Shown here: piece after piece, positions 47,186 through 54,923 of the stretch
Position numbering within the stretch: the first letter of the stretch is position 1
How the letters are laid out: each line of letters opens with the position of its first letter
Assembly: GCA_964595435.1 (NCBI GenBank)
Contig: CAZQQJ010000043.1
Span: forward strand, 6,387-70,386
Direction: 5' to 3'
DNA: 64,000 nt
Source: RBG-16-57-11 sp964595435
GTDB taxonomy: Bacteria; Chloroflexota; Anaerolineae; Anaerolineales; UBA4823
Position numbers and translations under genes: made by a program
Notes under the pieces: model-generated
Databases searched by the model: none
Told to the model about the DNA's origin: nothing
The model's input: only the letters and a program-made list of their open reading frames with translations

Positions 47186-47910
47186 GCCTGCCAACCTCTG
47201 CAAACACCCCGGCAGCGGCCCCTGTGCACATTGAACGCTCGTTCAAGCGCTTCGCCCTGGGCCAGCGCTGGGAGCACAGCCTGTTGATCCTGAGCATCCT
47301 GGTGCTGCTGCTGACCGGCCTGCCGCAAAAATATCGCACCACAGGTTGGAGCCAATGGCTCCTATCCACTCCCGAGCGTGTGGGGAGCGTACAGCAAATC
47401 CACCATATCGCGGCCATCTTGCTCATAGCCGAAGTGATCTATCATGTGGGCCGCGCCATCTATCTGATGTCCCGGCGCCAACTGCCTGGGGACATCTTGC
47501 CCACCTGGCAAGATGTGCGCGATGCCTGGCAAATGATCCGCTACCTGCTCTTCCTGACCCGCAAGAAACCAGCTTATGGAAAGTATAACTTCGAGCAGAA
47601 GATAACCTACTGGTTCCTGTTCTTTGGCATCGGCATCCTGGTCACCTCCGGGATTGTCTTGTGGTTCCCTGAGGTCATCACCCGTTTTCTCCCTGGAGGC
47701 GTCATCCCGGCGGCTTTTCTGGCGCACAGCAATGAAGCCGTAATCGCCGCCGTTTTCATCGTCATCTGGCATTTTTATCACGTCCACCTCGAACGGTTGA
47801 ATCTGAGCATTTTCACCGGGCGGTTAAGCGAACAGGAAATGCGCACCTACCACGCCGCCGAATTTGAACGCCTGACTGGCGAAAAAGCCAACCCGGCCGA
47901 GAATGACTAG
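47182..47910 (+). CDS. Membrane cytochrome b, formate-dehydrogenase-gamma type, module copy 1
   Basis: The start MSLPTSANTPAA at 47182 overlaps the preceding stop (ATGA) and has GGAGG upstream, giving 242 residues. Four to five membrane helices are present. Candidate haem-b ligands are H in RWEHSLLIL, HH in QIHHIAAILL, H in EVIYHVGRAI and the late IWHFYHVHLERL. That histidine spacing resembles the gamma subunit of formate dehydrogenase N and other dihaem b proteins. Coupled with the nonahaem subunit, it probably oxidises or reduces menaquinone in the membrane and exchanges electrons with it. It is homologous to the N-terminal part of the protein at 49350. Confidence 0.88.
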   Translation: MSLPTSANTPAAAPVHIERSFKRFALGQRWEHSLLILSILVLLLTGLPQKYRTTGWSQWLLSTPERVGSVQQIHHIAAILLIAEVIYHVGRAIYLMSRRQLPGDILPTWQDVRDAWQMIRYLLFLTRKKPAYGKYNFEQKITYWFLFFGIGILVTSGIVLWFPEVITRFLPGGVIPAAFLAHSNEAVIAAVFIVIWHFYHVHLERLNLSIFTGRLSEQEMRTYHAAEFERLTGEKANPAEND

Positions 47911-47923
47911 GAGGTAGCCAGCG

Positions 47924-49357
47924 ATGCTTCGCCGCAGTGCAATCTTCATCACCTTTGGGGCGTTGGCGCTTCTCGTCATGAGCCTGGCCTTGCTGATCGC
48001 CAATGTCAGCGCTGCACCGCTCCGCCAGGGAATCCCCACGCCTGACCCAAGACTCTCCCTGTCAGACGAATACTGCCTGGGCTGTCACGGGCAACCGGGA
48101 CAAACTTACCAACTGGGAAATGGCGACGCTCTTGATCTATATGTGCCGGCCGAACTGCACCGACAATCGGTGCACGGCCAGATGGGCTACGCCTGCGTAC
48201 AATGCCACCGGCAGGTCGGTGAATATCCCCACCCGCCTTTCGAAGCAGCCGACAGGCGGGATGTGACCATCACGCTCAGTGAAGTGACCTGTAAGTACTG
48301 CCATCTTCACCAGCATGAACTGGCAACGGATAGCGTGCATACCGCCGCCAGGACAGCCGGCAAACGCGAAGCTGCAACGTGTGTAGACTGCCACACCGCG
48401 CATGAAGTGCGTCGCTTAAATGATCCCAAGACTCACAAGCTGCTGCCGGATGCGAAGCTCTGGATACCCGAACGCTGCGCCCTGTGCCACAATGCAATTT
48501 ACCAGGAATACAAGACCAGTGTTCACGGCTCTGCGCTGACCCAGGGTAATCCAGATGTGCCCACCTGCATCGATTGCCACGGAGTACATAACATCGAAGA
48601 CCCAACTACGGCGCGCTTCCGCCTGAACTCTCCGCAGATCTGCGCCAAATGCCACACTAATCCTGACATCATGGGAAAATACGGCATTTCAACCGACGTG
48701 CTGGATACTTACGTGGCCGACTTCCACGGTACTACGGTTGCCATTTTCGAAAAGCAATCCCCGGATGCCGAAGTGAACAAGGCGGTATGCTATGATTGCC
48801 ACGGCATACACAATATCGGCCGGATCGACGATCCCACCACTGGCCTGCAAATGCAGCAAAACCTGCTGGTGTCCTGCCAGAAATGCCATCCCAACGCCAC
48901 ACCAGAATTTACCGCAGCCTGGATGTCACATTTCACGCCTTCGCCCGATAAATATGCCCTGGTATATTACGTCGACTTGTTCTACAAGTTTTTCATCCCC
49001 ATGACGCTGGGCGGCATGGCAGCGCTGGTCGTACTGGACATCAGCCGTGCTTACTACAACCGCTTCCGGAAGAAAGCACATCTGCCGGGCGGCGAGGAGC
49101 AAGCTGACCAACCTGCGGAAACGATCGAAAGCGGGCCCCCGGCTTCCGAACCGGCAGCCGAGCCGGCCATCTCGAGCACGCCAGAATTGCCGCCAGCCGA
49201 GAGCCTGGCAGCAGAGGCAGCCCTGGATGCCGGTCCCGATACATCATCCACCGCATCTTCTTCCAGCGAAGAGGCAGCCGTTTCGAGTGAGCCACCGGCG
49301 GAGGAGCCAGACCAGGATGCTACGGATGCGAATGACTCGGAGGCGCAACATGGATGA
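47924..49357 (+). CDS. Nonahaem cytochrome c with acidic cytoplasmic tail, module copy 2
   Basis: This 477-residue protein has GGAGG eight bases before the ATG. A signal peptide (1-28) precedes nine CXXCH sites: CLGCH, CVQCH, CKYCH, CVDCH, CALCH, CIDCH, CAKCH, CYDCH and CQKCH. A transmembrane helix at about 355-375 follows. After it comes a 95-residue Ala/Pro/Glu/Ser-rich acidic tail, absent from the paralogue at 46067. The pattern CIDCHGVHNIED matches CTDCHGVHNIQD of copy 1. Its stop overlaps the next start. The tail predicts disorder on the cytoplasmic side and could dock a soluble partner. Confidence 0.9.
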   Translation: MLRRSAIFITFGALALLVMSLALLIANVSAAPLRQGIPTPDPRLSLSDEYCLGCHGQPGQTYQLGNGDALDLYVPAELHRQSVHGQMGYACVQCHRQVGEYPHPPFEAADRRDVTITLSEVTCKYCHLHQHELATDSVHTAARTAGKREAATCVDCHTAHEVRRLNDPKTHKLLPDAKLWIPERCALCHNAIYQEYKTSVHGSALTQGNPDVPTCIDCHGVHNIEDPTTARFRLNSPQICAKCHTNPDIMGKYGISTDVLDTYVADFHGTTVAIFEKQSPDAEVNKAVCYDCHGIHNIGRIDDPTTGLQMQQNLLVSCQKCHPNATPEFTAAWMSHFTPSPDKYALVYYVDLFYKFFIPMTLGGMAALVVLDISRAYYNRFRKKAHLPGGEEQADQPAETIESGPPASEPAAEPAISSTPELPPAESLAAEAALDAGPDTSSTASSSSEEAAVSSEPPAEEPDQDATDANDSEAQHG

Positions 49358-50567
49358 ACCAGTTGTCGTTGAAACCCCCGCCGCCAGCGAGAAGACTTCA
49401 CCTGTCCAATCCGATTACATCCGATTTGACCGCGCTCAACGCATCGAGCACTTTGTCTTTCTGCTTTCCTTTACGATACTTGGAGTTACCGGGTTAGCGC
49501 AGCGGTACGCCAACACGCAGGTGGGCCTGTCCATCATCCAATCACTTGGAGGAATCGAGGGTACCCGCCAGATCCACCACGCCGCCGCTTTCGTGATGAT
49601 GTGGGTCAGCGTTTACCACATCATCGCCGTGTTGTATCGCGTGGTGGTGCTGCGCGTTCCGTGGACGATGATGCCTTTACTGGACGATTTCAAGCACCTG
49701 TTCCACGACCTGGGCTATTACTTCGGTTTGCACAAACACAAAGCCTATTACGGGCGCTACAATTATGGCGAGAAAGTGGAGTATCTTGCCGTGGTCTGGG
49801 GCACTATTGTGATGGGGCTGACCGGGTTTATGATGTGGAATCCGATTACGACGACCAGATATCTGCCTGGCCAGGCGATCCCTGCTGCCAAAGTCGCCCA
49901 CAGCGCCGAAGCCGTGCTGGCTGTGTTGGCAATCATTATCTGGCACATGTACCACGTGCATGTCAAATTTTTCAACAAGAGCATGTTTACGGGCAAGCTG
50001 ACCCGTGAGCAGATGGAAGAAGAACACCCTGCTGAGTTGAAGCTGATCGAAGGTGGCGCCGGCTGGCGCCGCCCGGAAGAGGCGACCCTTCGCAAACGCC
50101 AGTTGGCTTTTATACCCGTAGCTATCTTCCTCGGACTGGTATTGAGCGGCGGCGTGATAGGGTTCATCTCAATAGAGCCGGACACTGCCATAACCACCCT
50201 TCCACAGGGTGAAACGGCGGCTGTTTTCGTACCGGTTACCCCCACACCGCGCCCCACCCCACTGCCCAGCCCAACTCCAGAAGTGGGAGCCGGCGTTTCA
50301 GCGGATAGCTGGGATGGAAAATATTCCGGGCTGTTCAAGAATCGCTGCGGCACCTGCCATGTCAGCGGAAACCTGGGCGGCTTGAGCCTGGCTACATACC
50401 AAAACGCTCTGACCGGCGGCAAGAGCGGGCCGGCGATTGTCCCCGACGATCCGGATGCCAGTTCAATCGTAACGGTTCAGTCCGCCGGCAACCATCCCGG
50501 GCAACTCAACATCGACGAACTCAACCAGGTGATCGGTTGGATTAAAGCCGGTGCGCCGGAGAAGTAG
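49350..50567 (+). CDS. Cytochrome b fused to a cytochrome c domain, module copy 2
   Basis: The start MDEPVVVETPAA at 49350 overlaps the nonahaem stop and has GGAGG six bases upstream, giving 405 residues. The N-terminal cytochrome b part (about 25-240) repeats the histidine pattern of the protein at 47182 (RIEHFVFLL, QIHHAAAFVMM, VYHIIAV, IWHMYHVHVKFF). A further helix (about 250-270) and a Pro/Thr linker lead to a C-terminal monohaem domain with CGTCH, GGLSLATYQNAL and the ending IKAGAPEK. The same domain type closes the protein at 52970. The fusion adds an outward c haem, consistent with electron transfer between quinol and an extracytoplasmic carrier. Confidence 0.88.
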   Translation: MDEPVVVETPAASEKTSPVQSDYIRFDRAQRIEHFVFLLSFTILGVTGLAQRYANTQVGLSIIQSLGGIEGTRQIHHAAAFVMMWVSVYHIIAVLYRVVVLRVPWTMMPLLDDFKHLFHDLGYYFGLHKHKAYYGRYNYGEKVEYLAVVWGTIVMGLTGFMMWNPITTTRYLPGQAIPAAKVAHSAEAVLAVLAIIIWHMYHVHVKFFNKSMFTGKLTREQMEEEHPAELKLIEGGAGWRRPEEATLRKRQLAFIPVAIFLGLVLSGGVIGFISIEPDTAITTLPQGETAAVFVPVTPTPRPTPLPSPTPEVGAGVSADSWDGKYSGLFKNRCGTCHVSGNLGGLSLATYQNALTGGKSGPAIVPDDPDASSIVTVQSAGNHPGQLNIDELNQVIGWIKAGAPEK

Positions 50568-50603
50568 CTCTCGCCGCGCACATTCAACACCGGGATCATC
50601 GTG

Positions 50604-52094
50604 ATGAACACCCTGGCGGATAGTTTTATCAGCAACATCATCCCGGTTTATTTCTTGTATGGCCTGTCCTTTTTCTGTATGGGGCTGGCCATTTTTCTGG
50701 AAATGGGCCACTCGTCTGAGCTGCCCTTCGCCAGGGCGCTGCGCCCCCTGGCCGGCTTTGGGTTCGTCCACGGCGGCCACGAATGGTTCGAGATGTTCCT
50801 GTTAGTCTTTCCTGGATTGCTCTCGAATCCTGCCAACGGATGGATCGCCCCTCTACGGATATTCCTTCTGGGGTCATCGTTCCTGATGCTCATTGCCTTT
50901 GGGGCGAGGCTGATCGCCGGGCCAGGCCGCCGATCTCTCATCCTTGTAATCATGCTGCTTGTGACCGGCATATGGCTTGCCGGCCTGGCCTGGGTGGTCA
51001 CCTTACAAGCGGCGGGAAGCGAACGTCTGATCGCCATCGATGTGTATACCCGTTACGCGCTGTCCATACCGGGAGCGGCGCTGGCGGCATGGGGCTTGAT
51101 CTTACAACGACGCACCTTTATCCAAATGGGCATGCCTGCGTTCGGGCGTGACGTGGCTATCGCCGCTCTGGCCTTCGGGCTATATGGCGGCATCGGGCAG
51201 CTTTTTGCCTCGCCCAGCGTCATTTTTCCATCCACCTACTTGAATACCGAAGCCTTCATTCGCTGGTTTGGATTCCCGGTGCAGGCCTTCCGCGCGGTAA
51301 TGGCCACCGTCGCTGCGATAGCCATCATCCGCTCGTTGCGCGCCTTCGAGGTCGAAAACCATCGCCGCCTCGAGGCGCTGCGCGCTGCCCAGATGACCGA
51401 GCAACAGCGCCTCGAAACGCTGCGCGCCGAGATGCTACACCGCACAGTCAAGGCACAAGAGTCGGAAAGACAGCGCATCGCGCGCGAATTGCACGACGAA
51501 ACCGGCCAGACGCTGACAGCCCTGGGCATGGGGCTGCGCGGGCTTTCTGAAGCGATACCCGCCCATCCGGAGCGGGCAATCCAGCACGCCAAGCAGTTGG
51601 AGGGGTTGGCCGGGAAAGGCATCGAAGAGCTTCAACGATTGGTCAGCGGGCTGCACCCGCCCCAACTGGACGACCTGGGCCTGCTGGCCGCGCTGCGCTG
51701 GTATGCTGGCGAGGTGAAGACACGCTATGGCCTGCCTGTTCAGGTGGAAAGCCAGGGCTTCCCCCCGAAACTACCCATGGAGCTGCGCACGGTGCTTTTC
51801 CGCGTGGCGCAGGAGGCAATTACCAATACCGTGAGGCATGCTGGCGCTACCCAGGTGGCCATCCGCCTGGAAAAAACTTCCAGCCAGGTGCACTTGCTGA
51901 TCCAGGATAACGGAAAGGGATTTGACGTCACCTCGGCGCTCGACCAGACCACCGGGCATCCCTGTTGGGGGCTGCTGGGAATGATCGAGCGCGCCACCCT
52001 GGTCGGCGGCCAATGCCAGATCGCATCACAGCCCGGGCAGGGCACATGTGTGGAGTTCTGGGCTCCGCTGCCAGAACAGGAAGCCAATGACTGA
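50604..52094 (+). CDS. Sensor histidine kinase with seven-helix sensor, second copy
   Basis: The ATG at 50604 gives 496 residues; a GTG one codon earlier is possible. The N-terminal seven-helix region is homologous to the kinase at 39383 and keeps GFVHGGHEWFEMF (about residues 53-65). The HisKA_3 motif ERQRIARELHDETGQTL carries the phospho-acceptor histidine near residue 300. The ATPase part contains EAITNTVRHAG, DNGKGFD and GLLGMIERA. The ribosome site is weak. The gene lies 33 bases behind the cytochrome b/c fusion and overlaps its response regulator, so it is likely cotranscribed with the respiratory genes. It may report on the redox state of the same pathway. Confidence 0.9.
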   Translation: MNTLADSFISNIIPVYFLYGLSFFCMGLAIFLEMGHSSELPFARALRPLAGFGFVHGGHEWFEMFLLVFPGLLSNPANGWIAPLRIFLLGSSFLMLIAFGARLIAGPGRRSLILVIMLLVTGIWLAGLAWVVTLQAAGSERLIAIDVYTRYALSIPGAALAAWGLILQRRTFIQMGMPAFGRDVAIAALAFGLYGGIGQLFASPSVIFPSTYLNTEAFIRWFGFPVQAFRAVMATVAAIAIIRSLRAFEVENHRRLEALRAAQMTEQQRLETLRAEMLHRTVKAQESERQRIARELHDETGQTLTALGMGLRGLSEAIPAHPERAIQHAKQLEGLAGKGIEELQRLVSGLHPPQLDDLGLLAALRWYAGEVKTRYGLPVQVESQGFPPKLPMELRTVLFRVAQEAITNTVRHAGATQVAIRLEKTSSQVHLLIQDNGKGFDVTSALDQTTGHPCWGLLGMIERATLVGGQCQIASQPGQGTCVEFWAPLPEQEAND

Positions 52095-52743
52095 AATCCG
52101 CCTGCTGCTGGTCGACGACCACGAAGTGATCCGCACCGGGCTGCGTATGCTCCTGGAAAGCCAGCCCAATATAAAAATTGTCGGTGAAGCCAGCAGTGGG
52201 ACACAGGCCCTGGAGATGGCGCGCCAGACAAAGCCAGATGTCGTTATCATGGATATCACCCTACCGGATATTTCGGGCATCGAAGCAACACGGCGCATCA
52301 AACAACTTCACCCACAAATTGCCGTCATTGCTTTGACGATCCACGAAGACGAGCAATATTTCTTCGAGATGCTCCAGGCCGGCGCATCCGGCTACGTGCC
52401 AAAACGCGCTGCCCCAGATGACTTGATCAGCGCCATCCAGGCCGCTCATGCCAATGAAATTTACATTTACCCTTCCCTGGCCAAAGCCCTGGTGAGCGAC
52501 TATATGGGCCGCTGGCGCAGCCAGCCGGAAGAGCAATTGCCAGAAAACCAGCTCACCGCGCGCGAACATGAAGTGCTCGAACTGCTCGCCGAAGGTTTAT
52601 CCAACGACGAGATTGCCGATAAACTGGTCATCAGCCGACATACCGTGGCCCGCCATCGCGAAAACCTGATGCGCAAGCTCGGTCTGCACAGCCGCAGCGA
52701 ACTGGTCAAATACGCCATCCGCAAAGGCATCATCACACCCTGA
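52087..52743 (+). CDS. NarL/FixJ-family response regulator, second copy
   Basis: The start MTEIRLLLVDDHEV at 52087 overlaps the kinase stop by eight bases, giving 218 residues. The receiver has D10/D11, phospho-acceptor D56 (VVIMDITLPDISG) and the switch lysine in YVPKRA. The LuxR-type DNA-binding domain reads LTAREHEVLELLAEGLSNDEIADKLVISRHTVARHRENLMRKLGLHS. It is paralogous to the regulator at 38671. The downstream promoters at 52851 and 54715 share sequence and are natural candidate targets; that is inferred. Confidence 0.92.
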   Translation: MTEIRLLLVDDHEVIRTGLRMLLESQPNIKIVGEASSGTQALEMARQTKPDVVIMDITLPDISGIEATRRIKQLHPQIAVIALTIHEDEQYFFEMLQAGASGYVPKRAAPDDLISAIQAAHANEIYIYPSLAKALVSDYMGRWRSQPEEQLPENQLTAREHEVLELLAEGLSNDEIADKLVISRHTVARHRENLMRKLGLHSRSELVKYAIRKGIITP

Positions 52744-52825
52744 TCTTTCCGCCCACCCCCGCCCATTTTTGTCGCCCCACTTGGGTAATATTACCAATAT
52801 ACCAATATTAATTAATTGGGGTAAT

Positions 52826-52860
52826 TCACTAATTTTCTTCTAATCTAGGGTATAATACCT
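52826..52860 (+). promoter_or_regulatory. Shared cytochrome promoter, copy A
   Basis: CACTAAT, then TTCTAATCTAGGGTATAATA with the -10 at 52851-52856, lies about 115 bases before the NapC-like gene. The same words in the same order occur at 54688-54723. No standard -35 is seen, so an activator is likely. Confidence 0.55.
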
Positions 52861-52969
52861 ATACTCCGTTAGATCATGTGGCCGTTCTCGTGATGTGGAT
52901 TTTTTAGAGGGCGCTGGGCTGCCTCTCGATAAGTGAAACCCTTATTCAGCCAACCCGGAGGAAACGAGG

Positions 52970-54667
52970 ATGATCAGGCGCTTTTTGGAAAAACTCAGAA
53001 GCTTTTTCTTTCCACCTGAAGGCTCACCAACCTGGGTCAAGCTCCTGCCATATGCACTCCTGGGCATCATGACCCTGGTGCTGCTGACTGCTGCAGCCTA
53101 CGGCTGGGATTACACCAATTCTCCTGAATTCTGCGGCACGAGCTGCCACACCATGCCGCCTGAATATTCCGCTTACCTGACCTCGCCTCACGCCCGCATC
53201 GATTGCGTAGATTGCCACATCGGCAAAGGATTCATTACCACGCGCATCACCCGGAAAGCGGGCGACTTGAAGCACGTTTTTGCAACAACTTTCCATACTT
53301 ACGAATTCCCCATCCGGGCGGGTGATCTCCGCCCGGCGCGCGAAACCTGCGAGTTGTGCCACTATCCAGAAAAATTCTCCGACGACAGCCTGCGTGAAAT
53401 CCACCGCTTTAGCAACGATATCGAAAACACGTCGCGCACAATTTATCTCACCCTGAAGACCGGCGGAGGCGATACCCGCCAGGGCTTAGGGCGCGGCATT
53501 CACTGGCACATCCAGAATAAAATCACTTACCTGCCCACAGATTCCGAAGAGCAGACCATTCCCTATGTGCGGGTAGAAAACCCGGATGGCTCGCACAGCG
53601 AATACGTCGATGTCGAAGCAAACTTCGACCCGGCGACCATCGATCCTGCCAACCTGAAAGAAATGGATTGCATCACCTGCCACAACCGCATTACCCACCA
53701 GGTGCCAGGACCCGAAGACACCATCGATCGTTTGATGGCCCTCAACCAGATCTCGCCCAGGATTCCGGAGATCCGGCGCAAAGCTATCGAAGCCTATAGC
53801 CAGATCTACGAAACGACAGAAAAGGGCCTGGCCGGCATCGCCGCCCTGGAAGCGTATTACCGCACCTACTATCCCGAGTTTTATGCAGCCAATGGGACCC
53901 TGATCCAGGGGGCCATTCAGGTGTTGCAAAGCGCTTACCGCGCCAGCGTTTATCCTGAGCAGAATTCGGATTGGACCACCCACCCGAACAATATCGGGCA
54001 CAAAGACTCGCCGGGCTGTTTTCGCTGTCACGATGGCAAACATCTGAACGATCAGCAGCAGGCCATCCGGTTGGAGTGTAACTTGTGCCACTCCATCCCG
54101 GTCGTGGCCGGCCCGTACGACTTTACCGCCAGGATCGAGGTCAGCCGCGGCCCGGAGCCAGAATCCCACCTGAACGAAAACTGGATCGGGCTGCACAACC
54201 AGGTATTCGGCCCCACCTGCGCCAACTGCCATACCACAGACAATCCCGGCGGCACCAGCAATACTTCTTTCTGCTCGAACAGCGCCTGCCACGGAAGTGC
54301 GTGGACGTACGCCGGCTTTGACGCACCTGCACTGCGGGAGGTCTTAATTTCCCAACTGCCTCCCGCGCCGACTCCGGCCACCCTTCCCAGCGGCAGGGCG
54401 CTGACCTACCAGGATACCGTAGGAGCCTTACTCCAGGCACGCTGTGGATCGTGCCATGGAGAGAACGGCATCCAGGGTCTGAACGTTACGGCTTACGCGA
54501 CTCTGTTGCAAGGAAGCAGCAGCGGAGCTGTGGTGCTGCCTGGCGACCCACAGGCCAGCCTCCTGGTGAAAAAGCAATCCGGCGCCCAACCCCACTTCGG
54601 GCAGCTCTCTCCCGAAGAACTGGAGCTGGTTACAGAGTGGATCCAGGCCGGAGCGCCGGAGAAATAA
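52970..54667 (+). CDS. NapC/NirT-like multihaem cytochrome with nonstandard haem motifs
   Basis: This 565-residue protein has one N-terminal anchor helix (about 25-45), then a NapC/NrfH-like start where the first haem motif is CGTSCHTM, a CX3CH instead of CXXCH. CVDCH, CELCH, CITCH, CFRCH, CNLCH and CANCH follow, then CSNSACH (CX4CH). The C-terminal monohaem domain has CGSCH and the ending IQAGAPEK, similar to the domain ending at 50567. That makes seven standard and two possible nonstandard sites. NapC/NrfH proteins take electrons from quinol and pass them outward. GGAGG precedes the ATG. The gene has its own promoter and ends before the promoter of the decahaem gene. Confidence 0.88.
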   Translation: MIRRFLEKLRSFFFPPEGSPTWVKLLPYALLGIMTLVLLTAAAYGWDYTNSPEFCGTSCHTMPPEYSAYLTSPHARIDCVDCHIGKGFITTRITRKAGDLKHVFATTFHTYEFPIRAGDLRPARETCELCHYPEKFSDDSLREIHRFSNDIENTSRTIYLTLKTGGGDTRQGLGRGIHWHIQNKITYLPTDSEEQTIPYVRVENPDGSHSEYVDVEANFDPATIDPANLKEMDCITCHNRITHQVPGPEDTIDRLMALNQISPRIPEIRRKAIEAYSQIYETTEKGLAGIAALEAYYRTYYPEFYAANGTLIQGAIQVLQSAYRASVYPEQNSDWTTHPNNIGHKDSPGCFRCHDGKHLNDQQQAIRLECNLCHSIPVVAGPYDFTARIEVSRGPEPESHLNENWIGLHNQVFGPTCANCHTTDNPGGTSNTSFCSNSACHGSAWTYAGFDAPALREVLISQLPPAPTPATLPSGRALTYQDTVGALLQARCGSCHGENGIQGLNVTAYATLLQGSSSGAVVLPGDPQASLLVKKQSGAQPHFGQLSPEELELVTEWIQAGAPEK

Positions 54668-54687
54668 GCAATTTCCGTATGTAAATC

Positions 54688-54723
54688 ACACTAATCATTT
54701 TCTAATTTATGGGGTATAATACC
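54688..54723 (+). promoter_or_regulatory. Shared cytochrome promoter, copy B
   Basis: CACTAAT, then TTCTAATTTATGGGGTATAA with the -10 at 54715-54720, mirrors the motif at 52826. It lies about 200 bases before the decahaem gene, so the leader is long. Confidence 0.55.
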
Positions 54724-54923
54724 CATTGGCTATCCTGACCACTGCCACGGTCAGGTGCCCAACCCATCCAGGGTACGAGGTGGGTGTAATATCCAAGACA
54801 TTTGCAAAAAGGAGGTATAAGGCTGATCGGGTTATTTTACATACAAAGGGAAATCTGCTCGCAACAATGTGCCTGTTATAACTGAGGATGTGCTTTAAAG
54901 TCTCGATTGAGAGGAGAATGTTT

